Shown piece after piece: positions 47,384 through 56,903 of a DNA stretch of 63,932 bases. The position numbers and the translations under genes were made by a program. The DNA is from Enterobacter soli ATCC BAA-2102 (GTDB lineage Bacteria; Pseudomonadota; Gammaproteobacteria; Enterobacterales; Enterobacteriaceae). Within the stretch, counting starts at the first letter, position 1. The number at the start of each line of letters is the position of its first letter. A model generated the notes under the pieces. It was not told the DNA's origin. It made no database searches and worked only from the letters and a program-made list of their open reading frames with translations. Location: NCBI RefSeq assembly GCF_001654845.1, contig NZ_LXES01000012.1, positions 1-63,932 on the forward strand, written 5' to 3'.

Positions 47384-48046
47384 ATGACCAATATGATTGC
47401 CGACGAGGCAGTGGCCAAGTCCAACGTGCTCTCTGTCTTTGATTTTGATGGAACATTGACGCACCACGACAGCTTTATCCCTTTCCTGCGTTTTGCCTTT
47501 GGTAAACGTTACTTTGCAGGGCGCCTGGTGCGTATGGCGTTGCCGACGCTCCACTGTGTGCGCCGCAAGCTGACGCGCGATGAGCTGAAAGAAGTGCTGA
47601 TCAAAACCTTCCTGACCGGCGTAGATGAACACTGGCTGCGCCAGCAGGCTGAAGCGTTTTGCGAGAAATACTGGACGAAGCTGATGCGCCCGGCGGGTGT
47701 GCTGGCGGTTGCCGCAGAGGTCAATTCCGGTGCAGAAGTGACTATCTGTTCAGCCTCTCCGGCGCTGGTATTGCAGCCATGGGCCGATAAGCTTGGCATT
47801 AAGCTTATCGGGACACAGCTTGAAGTGAAAAACGGCAAGCTGACCGGGCGGATCACCGGTAACAACTGCCGCTGTGCGCAGAAGGTCGCCAGACTGGAAA
47901 AAGTGTATGGCAATCTGAACGATTACCATCTGCGCGCCTGGGGCGACACGCGTGGTGACCACGAACTGTTGGCGGCGGCGCAGGATCCGCACTGGCGACA
48001 CTTCCACCATCCGCGCAAGCGCCGGAATTCACCGATTAAGGGTTAG
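47384..48046 (+). CDS. HAD-IB family phosphatase
   Basis: Haloacid-dehalogenase-superfamily hydrolase, subfamily IB (SerB-like), 220 residues. Motif I is FDFDGTLT with nucleophile Asp20 and Asp22, motif II is the serine in ICSASP, and motif III/IV are the lysine in RCAQKVARL and the aspartates in WGDTRGDHELL. The helical cap lies between residues 30 and 100. The substrate is unknown; members act on phosphoserine, phospholipid or other phosphomonoesters. The ribosome site is weak. Divergent from the NlpC/P60 gene. Confidence 0.85.
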   Translation: MTNMIADEAVAKSNVLSVFDFDGTLTHHDSFIPFLRFAFGKRYFAGRLVRMALPTLHCVRRKLTRDELKEVLIKTFLTGVDEHWLRQQAEAFCEKYWTKLMRPAGVLAVAAEVNSGAEVTICSASPALVLQPWADKLGIKLIGTQLEVKNGKLTGRITGNNCRCAQKVARLEKVYGNLNDYHLRAWGDTRGDHELLAAAQDPHWRHFHHPRKRRNSPIKG

Positions 48047-48059
48047 TGCGCTCTGGTGC

Positions 48060-48093
48060 TCTCACCCCGGCCCTCTCCCACAGGGAGAGGGAG
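48060..48093. repeat. CCCTCACCC/CTCTCCC palindrome
   Basis: A copy reading CTCACCCCGGCCCTCTCCC with AGGGAGAGGGAG between the convergent HAD gene and terC. Confidence 0.7.
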
Positions 48094-48104
48094 AAAACAG
48101 GACA

Positions 48105-49130
48105 TCAGTCCTCACGTTTGCCCGGGAACATCACGCTCGCAATGATCCCCAACGCTAACACCCCTAACACCACAAACAGGCTGGCGGTTGCGCCAATGCT
48201 GTAACCGTGGTGCCAGAAGTGATCGGTAGCATTAAGGCCCAGCTTAAACGCGACAAAGAACAGCAGCAGGACCACCGCTTTTTCCAGATGCACCAGGTAC
48301 TGTTTCAGCGCTTCCAGCACAAAATAGAGCGTACGCAGACCGAGGATAGCGAACATCATCGCACTGTAGATGATGAGCGGTTCACGGCTGACGGCGATAA
48401 TCGCCGGGACCGAGTCAAACGCGAACATCACATCAGACAACTCCACAACCGCCACGCAGAGCAGCAGTGGTGTTGCGTAACGCTTCGCCTTCTTCACGCG
48501 CCCGACCATGACATCCTGGTTTTCCGGCTTTTCAAGCTCGGCATCCACCTCTTTCTGGGTCAGGATAAACGCATTGCTGCTGATTTTCGGCCAGACTGGG
48601 TAAAAGCGTTTCACCAGACGGTAGGCCAGATGGCCGGAGTAATCTTCAACCTCATCACTCTCTTCATTACGTTTGAGCATCATCAGTGCCGTCCAGCCAA
48701 CGACCAGCGCAAAGATAACCTCAACGTAGGGCCCCAGACTCAGCAGGCTGGTCCCAATGGCGACGAAAATACCGCGGAAGACAATCGCTCCCAGCACGCC
48801 CCAGTAAAGCACGCGGTGGCGGTACTTATCCGGCACGCCGAACCAGGCAAAAATTGCCATCATGACAAACAAGTTATCGACCGACAGCACCTCTTCCAGC
48901 GCATAACCGGTCAGGAACAGGCTCGCCATCTCCGCGCCATGATGCACATAGAGGAACCCGGCGAACGCCATCGCCATCAGGACCCAGAAAATAGACCACA
49001 TGGCGGCGCTTTTCAGCGAGACAGGTTTATCGTGACGGTGCATGAAGAGGTCGATAAACATCGCCCCGACAGCCATCACGACAAAGACAACAACGGTTTC
49101 AGTCGGGAAACCGAGATGAGCAGAAGACAT
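48105..49130 (-). CDS. terC: TerC-family integral membrane protein
   Basis: A 341-residue protein with about nine hydrophobic segments, very close to plasmid-type tellurite-resistance TerC (GFPTETVVVFVV, FIDLFMHRHDKP, GYALEEVLSVDNLFVMMAIFAWF, VVELSDVMFAFDSVPAIIAVS). The paired acidic motifs EEVLSVDN and ELSDVMFAFDS are typical of the family, whose members (Alx, MeeF/MeeY, TerC) are linked to manganese export and metal-loading of secreted proteins. No other ter genes are nearby. The start is the ATG at 49130 (MSSAHLGFP, AGGG ribosome site). A 165-base structured leader separates it from the upstream channel gene. Confidence 0.88.
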   Translation of the reverse strand: MSSAHLGFPTETVVVFVVMAVGAMFIDLFMHRHDKPVSLKSAAMWSIFWVLMAMAFAGFLYVHHGAEMASLFLTGYALEEVLSVDNLFVMMAIFAWFGVPDKYRHRVLYWGVLGAIVFRGIFVAIGTSLLSLGPYVEVIFALVVGWTALMMLKRNEESDEVEDYSGHLAYRLVKRFYPVWPKISSNAFILTQKEVDAELEKPENQDVMVGRVKKAKRYATPLLLCVAVVELSDVMFAFDSVPAIIAVSREPLIIYSAMMFAILGLRTLYFVLEALKQYLVHLEKAVVLLLFFVAFKLGLNATDHFWHHGYSIGATASLFVVLGVLALGIIASVMFPGKRED

Positions 49131-49295
49131 AAACAACCCTTTTTGAAGACAAAACACTAACCATGCAGACTGGTTAAAACCAGAAGTAGAAAAGGGCGGG
49201 CTGTTTATCAGCCTTTCACCCTCAAAGCCGCAACCTAATCGGCTGCGCAAGGAAACGTACTTTACCTTACTCCAAGGGGTAGGCGCATCTTTCGA
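49131..49295 (-). promoter_or_regulatory. Structured leader upstream of terC
   Basis: A 165-base gap between two same-strand genes with several inverted repeats on the minus strand: CCTACCCCTTGGAGTAAGG, GCAGCCGATTAGGTTGCGGC (stem GCAGCC/GGTTGC-type), GGCTGATAAACAGCC and CTGGTTTTAACCAG. The density of hairpins and the GGAGTA core suggest a folded regulatory RNA. Mn-sensing yybP-ykoY riboswitches commonly precede TerC/Alx-family genes, but the match by eye is not good enough to assert it. Confidence 0.35.
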
Positions 49296-49694
49296 TTAGG
49301 CGCTCATGCCACGGAGGCGCTGGAGCACGGCCACCAGCACCGCCACTGACCAGCCCACCATCAGGGCGCCCACCAGCCCTTCCAGCCCGCCAATCAGCCG
49401 CCAGTGTTGCGGTAACGTCACATCGCCATATCCCACCGTGGCGTAGCTCACCAGCGAAAAGTAGAAGCTGGTGTTCCAGTCCTTAAACGCATCTATCACA
49501 AAATAAAAAGCGGCAAATAACCCAGCTTCGAGAAGGTGGGCGAAAATCATTGAAATCACAATGCCGACATTGCGCAGCACAACACGCACCGCGGAATCGA
49601 CTTCCAGGTTTATGAATTTTAAAACGCAAAACATCCACAGCGAATGGATGACCACGGTAAGCGTGAGCAAAATAATGATGCTGAGTAGCTGCAT
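49296..49694 (-). CDS. Two-pore-helix K+-channel-like protein
   Basis: A 132-residue protein with the Ion_trans_2 layout: N-terminal hydrophobic segments (residues 1-22 and about 42-66), a pore helix SFYFSLVSYA, the K+ selectivity filter TVGYGD at residues 86-91, and a last segment (101-124). The GYGD filter argues for potassium. There is no voltage sensor and no cytoplasmic RCK domain. It is upstream of terC on the same strand and could be cotranscribed. Function in bacteria is not established. Confidence 0.85.
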   Translation of the reverse strand: MQLLSIIILLTLTVVIHSLWMFCVLKFINLEVDSAVRVVLRNVGIVISMIFAHLLEAGLFAAFYFVIDAFKDWNTSFYFSLVSYATVGYGDVTLPQHWRLIGGLEGLVGALMVGWSVAVLVAVLQRLRGMSA

Positions 49695-49822
49695 GGAAAG
49701 GGCTCGGACTGAGAAAGAGAAGATTGCCCCGCTGAACGCGCCGGGGCACCTGAAACTGCTTTTCTGAGTCGAAGCTTAGTGGAAAGCCGGGGAAATGTTG
49801 GTGCAATAATTGCGTAGGGTGA

Positions 49823-51016
49823 TTATTTCTCTGCCAGAGCCTGTGCGCACGCCCATGCGCTCGCCCAGGCCCACTGGAAGTTATACCCGCCAAGCCAGCC
49901 GGTGACATCCATCACTTCACCAATAAAATAGAGACCCGGCACGTTACGCGCTTCCATGGTGCGCGAGGAAAGCCCATCGGTATCCACGCCACCAAGCGTC
50001 ACCTCTGCGGTACGGTAGCCTTCGGTACCGTTGGGCTGCACGCGCCAGTTTGTCAGGGTATCGACCAGCACCTGCTGATCGCGGCTGTTAAGCTGCTTAA
50101 GGGACACATCCGGCACCTGCCCTAACACCTGTAAACACTCAACCAGACGCTTCGGCAACTGCATCGCCAGCGTATTTTTCAGGCTTTGATTAGGATGTGC
50201 ATTGCGCTGCTCGTCCAGGAAGCTTTCCAGGTTACAATCAGGCACCAGATTGACCGTCACAAACTCGCCCGGCTGCCAGTAGCTGGAGATCTGCAACACC
50301 GCCGGGCCGGAGAGCCCGCGATGGGTGAAGAGCAGGTTTTCACGAAATACCGTGCCATCTTCGGCAGTGATAACGGAGGGAACAGAGACACCTGAGAGCG
50401 TCTGAAGTTGTTCAAGTAACGGCTTATGCAGCGTAAACGGCACCAGTCCGGCGCGTGTAGGCAGCACCTTCAGGCCAAACTGTTCAGCAATTTTATAGCC
50501 AAACGGTGATGCCCCCAGCCCCGGCATCGACAGCCCACCGCTGGCAATCACCAGGTTATCCGCGCTGACGGTTTCCCCGTTCAGTTGCAGCGTATAGCCT
50601 TGCTCATCGCGCGATACTTCCAGCACTTCCGTACGCAGGCGCGTCACCACAGCACCTTTTTCGCACTCGGCCACCAGCATATCGACAATCTGCTGAGCGG
50701 AGTCGTCGCAGAACAGCTGCCCCAGTGTTTTTTCGTGCCAGGCGATGCCGTGTTTACCCACCAGATCGATAAAATCCCACTGGGTGTAGCGCGCCAGCGC
50801 AGATTTGCAAAAATGACGGTTTTGACTCAAATACGCCGCGGGTTCGACATACAAATTGGTAAAGTTGCAGCGGCCACCGCCAGACATCAGGATCTTGCGT
50901 CCGGGTTTTTTACCATTATCCAGCAGCAGCACCCGACGGCCCGCTTGCCCGGCCATTGCCGCACAAAACATACCCGCCGCACCGGCCCCAATCACAACGG
51001 CATCAAACCTTTCCAC
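49823..51016 (-). CDS. yhiN: FAD-dependent flavoprotein YhiN (HI0933 family)
   Basis: Putative FAD/NAD(P)-binding oxidoreductase of unknown substrate. The dinucleotide-binding motif VIGAGAAGMFCAAMAGQAG is at the N-terminus, then KILMSGGGRCNFTN (family signature) and a C-terminal GLYFIGEVMDVTGWLGGYNFQWAWASA. I start at the GTG at 51016, which reads VERFDAV, aligns with the E. coli start MERFDAI, and has AGAGGG seven bases upstream, giving 397 residues. The frame to 51079 is upstream DNA. Confidence 0.92.
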   Translation of the reverse strand: MERFDAVVIGAGAAGMFCAAMAGQAGRRVLLLDNGKKPGRKILMSGGGRCNFTNLYVEPAAYLSQNRHFCKSALARYTQWDFIDLVGKHGIAWHEKTLGQLFCDDSAQQIVDMLVAECEKGAVVTRLRTEVLEVSRDEQGYTLQLNGETVSADNLVIASGGLSMPGLGASPFGYKIAEQFGLKVLPTRAGLVPFTLHKPLLEQLQTLSGVSVPSVITAEDGTVFRENLLFTHRGLSGPAVLQISSYWQPGEFVTVNLVPDCNLESFLDEQRNAHPNQSLKNTLAMQLPKRLVECLQVLGQVPDVSLKQLNSRDQQVLVDTLTNWRVQPNGTEGYRTAEVTLGGVDTDGLSSRTMEARNVPGLYFIGEVMDVTGWLGGYNFQWAWASAWACAQALAEK

Positions 51017-51244
51017 GTCAAAACCCTCTTCGTTAACTGCGCGGATTGTAAAGTTTCCGCTGTGGTCGCACCAGCGCAAATAAGCCAGATATCAGTCATA
51101 TATTTGAAATATAAAATATATTTCTTTACCTAAGCCCAACAAAGCCGAAGGAATATCAAAAAAAAGCTATATTTCACTTTGCCCGTTGCGCATTTGTCCT
51201 GGATAATGCGCCGCGTTCATGTCCTCAAAATGGCGTAACGTCCT

Positions 51245-52744
51245 ATGCTACATTTGTTTGCTGGCCTGGATTTACATACCGGGCTTTTATTATTGCTTGC
51301 ACTGGTTTTTGTTCTGTTTTACGAAGCAATCAACGGCTTCCACGACACTGCAAACGCAGTAGCAACGGTTATCTACACTCGCGCAATGCAGTCGCAACTT
51401 GCGGTTGTTATGGCGGCGGTATTTAACTTTTTTGGTGTCCTCCTGGGCGGACTGAGCGTTGCGTATGCCATCGTGCATATGTTGCCAACGGATCTGCTGC
51501 TTAACGTTAGTTCTGGCCATGGCCTTGCTATGGTGTTCTCAATGCTGCTTGCTGCAATTATCTGGAACCTCGGTACCTGGTATTTCGGCCTGCCTGCATC
51601 CAGTTCTCACACCCTCATCGGCGCGATTATCGGTATTGGGTTAACGAACGCCCTGATGACCGGTACATCGGTTGTTGATGCGCTGAACATCCCGAAAGTG
51701 ATGGGGATTTTTGCCTCACTTATCGTCTCCCCTATCGTGGGTCTGGTGGTAGCAGGTGGATTGATTTTCATCCTGCGTCGTTACTGGAGCAATACCAAAA
51801 AACGCTCCCGTATTCACCTGACACCGGCAGAGCGTGAGAAGAAAGACGGCAAGAAAAAACCGCCATTCTGGACGCGTATTGCCCTGATCCTTTCCGCTAT
51901 CGGCGTGGCCTTCTCACACGGCGCGAACGATGGTCAGAAAGGCATTGGTCTGGTGATGCTGGTACTGATTGGTGTTGCTCCGGCAGGCTTTGTGGTCAAC
52001 ATGAATGCTTCCGGTTACGAAATCACGCGTACCCGTGATGCCGTGAACAACGTCGAAATTTACTTCCAGCAGCACCCTGAGCTGCTGAAGCAAGCGACCG
52101 GTGTTGACCAGCTGATCCCTTCACCTGAAGCGGGCGCAACCACCGCACCTGGCGAGTTCCACTGCCACCCGGCAAATGCGATTAATGCGCTGGAACGTGC
52201 GAAAGGTATGCTGGGCGATATCGAAAGCTACGACAAACTCACCGTTGAGCAGCGTGGTCAGCTGCGCCGCATTATGCTTTGCATCTCTGATGTGACGGAT
52301 AAAGTGGCGAAACAGCCTGGCACAAGCGCTGACGACCAGCGACTGCTGAAGAAACTGAAAGGCGATATGCTCAATACCATTGAGTACGCGCCAATCTGGA
52401 TCATCATGGCGGTTGCGCTGGCACTGGGTATCGGTACGATGATTGGCTGGCGCCGTGTGGCGACAACAATCGGCGAGAAGATTGGTAAGAAAGGCATGAC
52501 GTATGCGCAGGGTATGTCCGCGCAGATGACAGCGGCAGTTTCTATCGGTCTGGCGAGCTACACCGGGATGCCAGTGTCCACGACCCACGTACTTTCGTCC
52601 TCCGTGGCGGGTACCATGATTGTTGACGGTGGTGGTCTGCAACGCAAAACTGTGACCAACATTCTGATGGCCTGGGTGTTCACACTCCCGGCATCCATCC
52701 TGCTGTCTGGTGGTTTGTACTGGATTGCGCTGAAGCTGATTTAA
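51245..52744 (+). CDS. pitA: Low-affinity phosphate transporter PitA
   Basis: Inner-membrane metal-phosphate:H+ symporter that takes up neutral metal-phosphate, including zinc phosphate. The 499 residues carry the duplicated PHO4 signature: [14 protein letters not shown] near residue 33 and [14 protein letters not shown] in the second half, with the large cytoplasmic loop between repeats. Length and sequence match E. coli. Divergent from yhiN. Confidence 0.96.
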   Translation: MLHLFAGLDLHTGLLLLLALVFVLFYEAINGFHDTANAVATVIYTRAMQSQLAVVMAAVFNFFGVLLGGLSVAYAIVHMLPTDLLLNVSSGHGLAMVFSMLLAAIIWNLGTWYFGLPASSSHTLIGAIIGIGLTNALMTGTSVVDALNIPKVMGIFASLIVSPIVGLVVAGGLIFILRRYWSNTKKRSRIHLTPAEREKKDGKKKPPFWTRIALILSAIGVAFSHGANDGQKGIGLVMLVLIGVAPAGFVVNMNASGYEITRTRDAVNNVEIYFQQHPELLKQATGVDQLIPSPEAGATTAPGEFHCHPANAINALERAKGMLGDIESYDKLTVEQRGQLRRIMLCISDVTDKVAKQPGTSADDQRLLKKLKGDMLNTIEYAPIWIIMAVALALGIGTMIGWRRVATTIGEKIGKKGMTYAQGMSAQMTAAVSIGLASYTGMPVSTTHVLSSSVAGTMIVDGGGLQRKTVTNILMAWVFTLPASILLSGGLYWIALKLI

Positions 52745-52756
52745 TTCGTTAAGCGC

Positions 52757-52796
52757 AACAAAAAAGCGGGCCAGGAAACTGGCCCGCTTTTTTTTA
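52757..52796 (+). terminator. pitA terminator (shared with uspB)
   Basis: AAAAAAGCGGGCCAG pairs with CTGGCCCGCTTTTTT around GAAA. The stem is flanked by A and T runs on both sides, so it can end both pitA and the convergent uspB. Confidence 0.93.
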
Positions 52797-52799
52797 TGC

Positions 52800-53135
52800 T
52801 CAGTGCCAAATCATCAATGCAATCATACTGACCACGACCAGGCCACACAGGGCGCTGGTTAAAATGAACTGACGACGCAGGCGCTCACAGCGACGGATAA
52901 ACTCTTCATCGTGATGATCGCGGTAGCGCTGGTAATAGATATACCCCACCAGACGCATCTGCTTGCTGGGCTGTCCATGCGCGGTGAAGAACCCTCCACC
53001 GTCCACATACTGATAAAGCAACGGATCGCAACCACGAAGTACCACTAACAGCGCACGTAACGATGAGAAGTAGCGCGCCATATTCACTATGCAAACTACG
53101 CATAACGCCCAAAACAATGCGACGGTGCTAATCAT
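52800..53135 (-). CDS. uspB: Universal stress protein B (UspB)
   Basis: A 111-residue inner-membrane protein with one membrane segment at each end. It is needed for ethanol tolerance in stationary phase in E. coli, where it is RpoS-controlled. The sequence is almost unchanged from E. coli ([34 protein letters not shown]). The start is the ATG at 53135. Divergent from uspA. Confidence 0.94.
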   Translation of the reverse strand: MISTVALFWALCVVCIVNMARYFSSLRALLVVLRGCDPLLYQYVDGGGFFTAHGQPSKQMRLVGYIYYQRYRDHHDEEFIRRCERLRRQFILTSALCGLVVVSMIALMIWH

Positions 53136-53419
53136 ACATCCTCCCCGGCGTCCACCCACGAAGCAAGGCTCCTGAGCTACCGCACCCCAATGCCCTGACA
53201 GACAGTTCAGTGAAAGAATGACTCAAAAGTCGATCCGGTTCGCGTTTTAATATCCGAACGGCTCATTAAATAGTGTAGGAGATCCGTTAATTTTTTTGCC
53301 ACAAGGTTAATCGTTATCAACACGAAGGCTTGAAAAATTTGTTGAACTGGGCCGTAATGAAAGCAATAGACGACGGCTTTCTCTTTTAGTCATCGATAAC
53401 TTAAGGAAGGAGTAACACT
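53136..53419. promoter_or_regulatory. Divergent uspB/uspA promoter region
   Basis: The 284 bases hold no gene. The uspB side has TGACAGACAGTTCAG sequence and the uspA side ends in a GGAAGGAG ribosome site directly before uspA. Stationary-phase and ppGpp control of both genes is known in E. coli; I do not see a box I would name here. Confidence 0.4.
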
Positions 53420-53857
53420 ATGGCTTACAAACACATTCTCATCGCGGTAGACCTCTCCCCAGAGAGCAAAGTGCTGGTTGATAAAGCGGTATCCATGGCG
53501 CGTCCCTATAACGCGAAAGTTTCTTTGATTCACGTTGATGTGAATTACTCCGATCTCTATACCGGTCTGATCGATGTGAATCTGGGTGATATGCAAAAGC
53601 GTATCTCCGAAGAGACTCACCATGCGCTGAGCGAGCTGTCTACCAATGCGGGCTACCCTATCACCGAAACCTTAAGCGGTAGCGGCGATCTGGGTCAGGT
53701 ACTGGTTGATGCAATCAAGAAATACGATATGGACCTGGTGGTTTGCGGTCATCACCAGGACTTCTGGAGCAAGCTGATGTCTTCAGCGCGTCAGCTGATC
53801 AACACCGTTCACGTGGATATGCTGATTGTTCCACTGCGTGACGAAGAAGAAGAGTAA
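53420..53857 (+). CDS. uspA: Universal stress protein A
   Basis: Cytosolic stress protein of 145 residues induced by growth arrest and many stresses. The Usp fold starts [21 protein letters not shown] and ends with the family motif [14 protein letters not shown]. Like E. coli UspA it lacks the GxxGx9GS ATP-binding loop of the other Usp class (the region reads [19 protein letters not shown]). Good GGAAGGAG ribosome site. Confidence 0.95.
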   Translation: MAYKHILIAVDLSPESKVLVDKAVSMARPYNAKVSLIHVDVNYSDLYTGLIDVNLGDMQKRISEETHHALSELSTNAGYPITETLSGSGDLGQVLVDAIKKYDMDLVVCGHHQDFWSKLMSSARQLINTVHVDMLIVPLRDEEEE

Positions 53858-53870
53858 GTGCGTTAAATTC

Positions 53871-53905
53871 CCCTCACCCTAACCCTCTCCCAAAGGGAGA
53901 GGGGA
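53871..53905. repeat. CCCTCACCC/CTCTCCC palindrome
   Basis: A copy reading CCCCTCACCCTAACCCTCTCC with AAAGGGAGAGGGG, just after uspA. Confidence 0.7.
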
Positions 53906-53921
53906 TAGATCGAGGACGTAG

Positions 53922-53954
53922 GCCGGGTAAGGCGAAGCCGCCACCCGGCTTTTT

Positions 53955-53956
<2 letters not shown>
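53922..53956. terminator. REP-type hairpin with T run between uspA and rsmJ
   Basis: GCCGGGTAAGGCGAAGCCGCCACCCGGC is a REP unit and is followed on the plus strand by seven T, so it works as a terminator for uspA and lies at the 3' end of the convergent rsmJ. Confidence 0.75.
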
Positions 53957-54707
<751 letters not shown>

Positions 54708-54714
54708 GTAACAA

Positions 54715-56757
54715 TCAGCCTTTGATCCCGTAATGCTCGAGCATCGCATCCAGCTGCGGCTCACGGCCACGGAAGCGTTTGAACAGCACCATTGGCTCTT
54801 CAGAGCCGCCACGCGTCAGGATGTTATCCAGGAACGACTGGCCGGTTTCACGGTTGAAGATCCCCTCTTCTTCGAAGCGAGAGAAGGCATCTGCTGCCAG
54901 CACATCGGCCCACAGGTAGCTGTAGTAACCTGCCGCGTAACCACCCGCGAAGATATGGCTGAACGCGTGCGGGAAACGACCCCAGGTTGGCCCAGGAATA
55001 ACCGCGACCTGTTTTTTAATCTCGGCCAGGGTTTCGAGGATTTTCGCCCCTTGTTCCGGACTGAATTCAGCGTGCAGGCGGAAGTCGAACAGGCCGAACT
55101 CCAGCTGACGCAGGATAAACATCGCCGCCTGGTAGTTCTTCGCCGCCAGCATTTTATCCAGCAGTTCTTTTGGTAGCGGTTCGTCAGTTTCAAAGTGACC
55201 AGAGATGAACGCCAGCGCGTCCGGCTCCCAGCACCAGTTTTCCATAAACTGGCTTGGCAGCTCGACTGCATCCCACGGCACACCGCTGATACCGGCAACG
55301 CCTGCGGTTTCGATGCGGGTCAGCATATGGTGCAGGCCGTGACCGAACTCATGGAACAGGGTGATCACTTCGTCGTGAGTGAACAGCGCAGGTTTGCCAT
55401 TCACCGGGCGGTTAAAGTTACAGGTCAGATAAGCGACCGGTTTTTGCAGAGAACCATCGGCTTTACGCATCTGGCCCACGCAGTCGTCCATCCATGCCCC
55501 ACCGCGTTTGTTTTCACGCGCATAGAGATCCAGGTAGAAGCTGCCGCGCAGTTCGTTCTTCTCGTCGTACAGCTCGAAGAAACGCACGTCCGGGTGCCAG
55601 ACGTCGATGTCAGTACGCTCTTTGGCGGTAATACCGTAGATACGTTTCACCACTTCGAACAGGCCGTTAACCGCTTTGTTTTCCGGGAAGTACGGGCGCA
55701 GCTGCTCATCGCTGATGCTGTAGAGATGCTGTTTCTGTTTTTCGCTGTAGTAAGCGATATCCCACGGCTGTAGCTCATCCACGCCGAATTCCGCTTTCGC
55801 GAAGGCGCGCAGCTGAGCCAGCTCTTTCTCGCCCTGTGGACGGGCGCGTTTTGCGAGGTCGGTTAAGAAATCCAGCACCTGCTGTGGGTTTTCCGCCATT
55901 TTGGTGGCGAGAGATTTGAAGGCATAGCTTTCAAAGCCCAGCAGTTGCGCCAGCTCGTGACGCAGGGCGAGGATTTCAGCCATCACCGGGCTGTTGTCCC
56001 ATTTGCCCGCATTCGGGCCCTGATCGGACGCGCGGGTGCTGTACGCGCGGTACATCTCTTCACGCAGCGCCTGATTGTCGCAATAGGTCATTACCGGCAG
56101 GTAGCTTGGGATATCCAGCGTTAACAGGAAACCGTCCAGCTCTTTCGCTTCGGCCTGTGCTTTCGCTGCCGCCAGCGCGCTTTCCGGCATCCCGGCCAGC
56201 TCGGCTTCGTCGGTCACTTGTTTCGTCCAGCCCATCGTGGCATCCAGCACGTTGTTGCTATACTGGTTGCCCAGCTCAGACAGACGCGCGGCAATTTCGC
56301 CATAGCGAGTCTGTTTCTCTTTTGGCAGACCAATACCGGACAGCTCAAAATCACGCAGCGCGTTATCCACGGATTTCTTCTGCGCGGTATTCAGTGACGC
56401 ATAGTGATCGCCATCGCGCAAGTCGCGGTAGGCTTTGTACAGCCCTTCATGTTGACCCACCCAGGTGCTGTACTCAGAGAGCAGCGGCAGGGTTTGCTCA
56501 TAGGCTTCGCGCAGCTCCTGGCTGTTTTTCACCGAATTCAGGTGACTCACCGGCGAAAAGATACGGCCCAGCACGTCATCCACTTCCGCCAGCGGCTGAC
56601 ACAGAGTTTCCCAGGTGTAAGGCGCGCCTTGCGCCACCACGCTTTCTACCGCCGCACGGCAATTATCCAGCGACTGCGTAACGGCTGGAACCACATGCTC
56701 AGGGAGGATTTTAGAAAACGGCGGCAACGAAAAAGGCGTCAGTAATGGATTGGTCAT
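54715..56757 (-). CDS. prlC: Oligopeptidase A (PrlC)
   Basis: Cytosolic M3 zinc metallopeptidase that degrades signal peptides and other short peptides. The zinc motif is HEFGHGLHH with the distant glutamate in [10 protein letters not shown]. The start is the ATG at 56757 ([14 protein letters not shown]), 680 residues as in E. coli; the extension to 56796 is upstream sequence. A heat-shock promoter lies upstream. Confidence 0.96.
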   Translation of the reverse strand: MTNPLLTPFSLPPFSKILPEHVVPAVTQSLDNCRAAVESVVAQGAPYTWETLCQPLAEVDDVLGRIFSPVSHLNSVKNSQELREAYEQTLPLLSEYSTWVGQHEGLYKAYRDLRDGDHYASLNTAQKKSVDNALRDFELSGIGLPKEKQTRYGEIAARLSELGNQYSNNVLDATMGWTKQVTDEAELAGMPESALAAAKAQAEAKELDGFLLTLDIPSYLPVMTYCDNQALREEMYRAYSTRASDQGPNAGKWDNSPVMAEILALRHELAQLLGFESYAFKSLATKMAENPQQVLDFLTDLAKRARPQGEKELAQLRAFAKAEFGVDELQPWDIAYYSEKQKQHLYSISDEQLRPYFPENKAVNGLFEVVKRIYGITAKERTDIDVWHPDVRFFELYDEKNELRGSFYLDLYARENKRGGAWMDDCVGQMRKADGSLQKPVAYLTCNFNRPVNGKPALFTHDEVITLFHEFGHGLHHMLTRIETAGVAGISGVPWDAVELPSQFMENWCWEPDALAFISGHFETDEPLPKELLDKMLAAKNYQAAMFILRQLEFGLFDFRLHAEFSPEQGAKILETLAEIKKQVAVIPGPTWGRFPHAFSHIFAGGYAAGYYSYLWADVLAADAFSRFEEEGIFNRETGQSFLDNILTRGGSEEPMVLFKRFRGREPQLDAMLEHYGIKG

Positions 56758-56820
56758 AAGCGCTGTCCTGTTGAAGAAGATGAATGAAGCGCGCATCCGG
56801 CGCTGTGCATATTGGTTTAG

Positions 56821-56849
56821 TAATGGGGTTAAGTGTAGAGGATTTCAAT
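56821..56849 (-). promoter_or_regulatory. Sigma-32 promoter of prlC-rsmJ
   Basis: On the minus strand TTGAAA (56848-56843) and CCCCATTA (56828-56821) are 14 bases apart, matching the heat-shock consensus CTTGAAA-N11-16-CCCCATNT with few changes. The -10 lies about 64 bases upstream of prlC. The E. coli prlC gene is a known RpoH target. Confidence 0.65.
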
Positions 56850-56865
56850 GGTGTGAAGCGGGGAA

Positions 56866-56896
56866 TTACGCCCGATAGCGTTACGCTGTCGGGCGC
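56866..56896. repeat. REP-like hairpin after the acid phosphatase gene
   Basis: CGCCCGATAGCG pairs with CGCTGTCGGGCG around TTA, seven bases downstream of the phosphatase stop on the minus strand. It has no T run, so it is likely a stabilising hairpin. Confidence 0.6.
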
Positions 56897-56903
56897 GGGG
56901 GAT

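Noticed and set aside
47147..47632. N-terminal extension of the NlpC/P60 gene
   Set aside because: The extension is antisense to the HAD gene and would bury the signal peptide; the ATG at 47146 puts it at the N-terminus.
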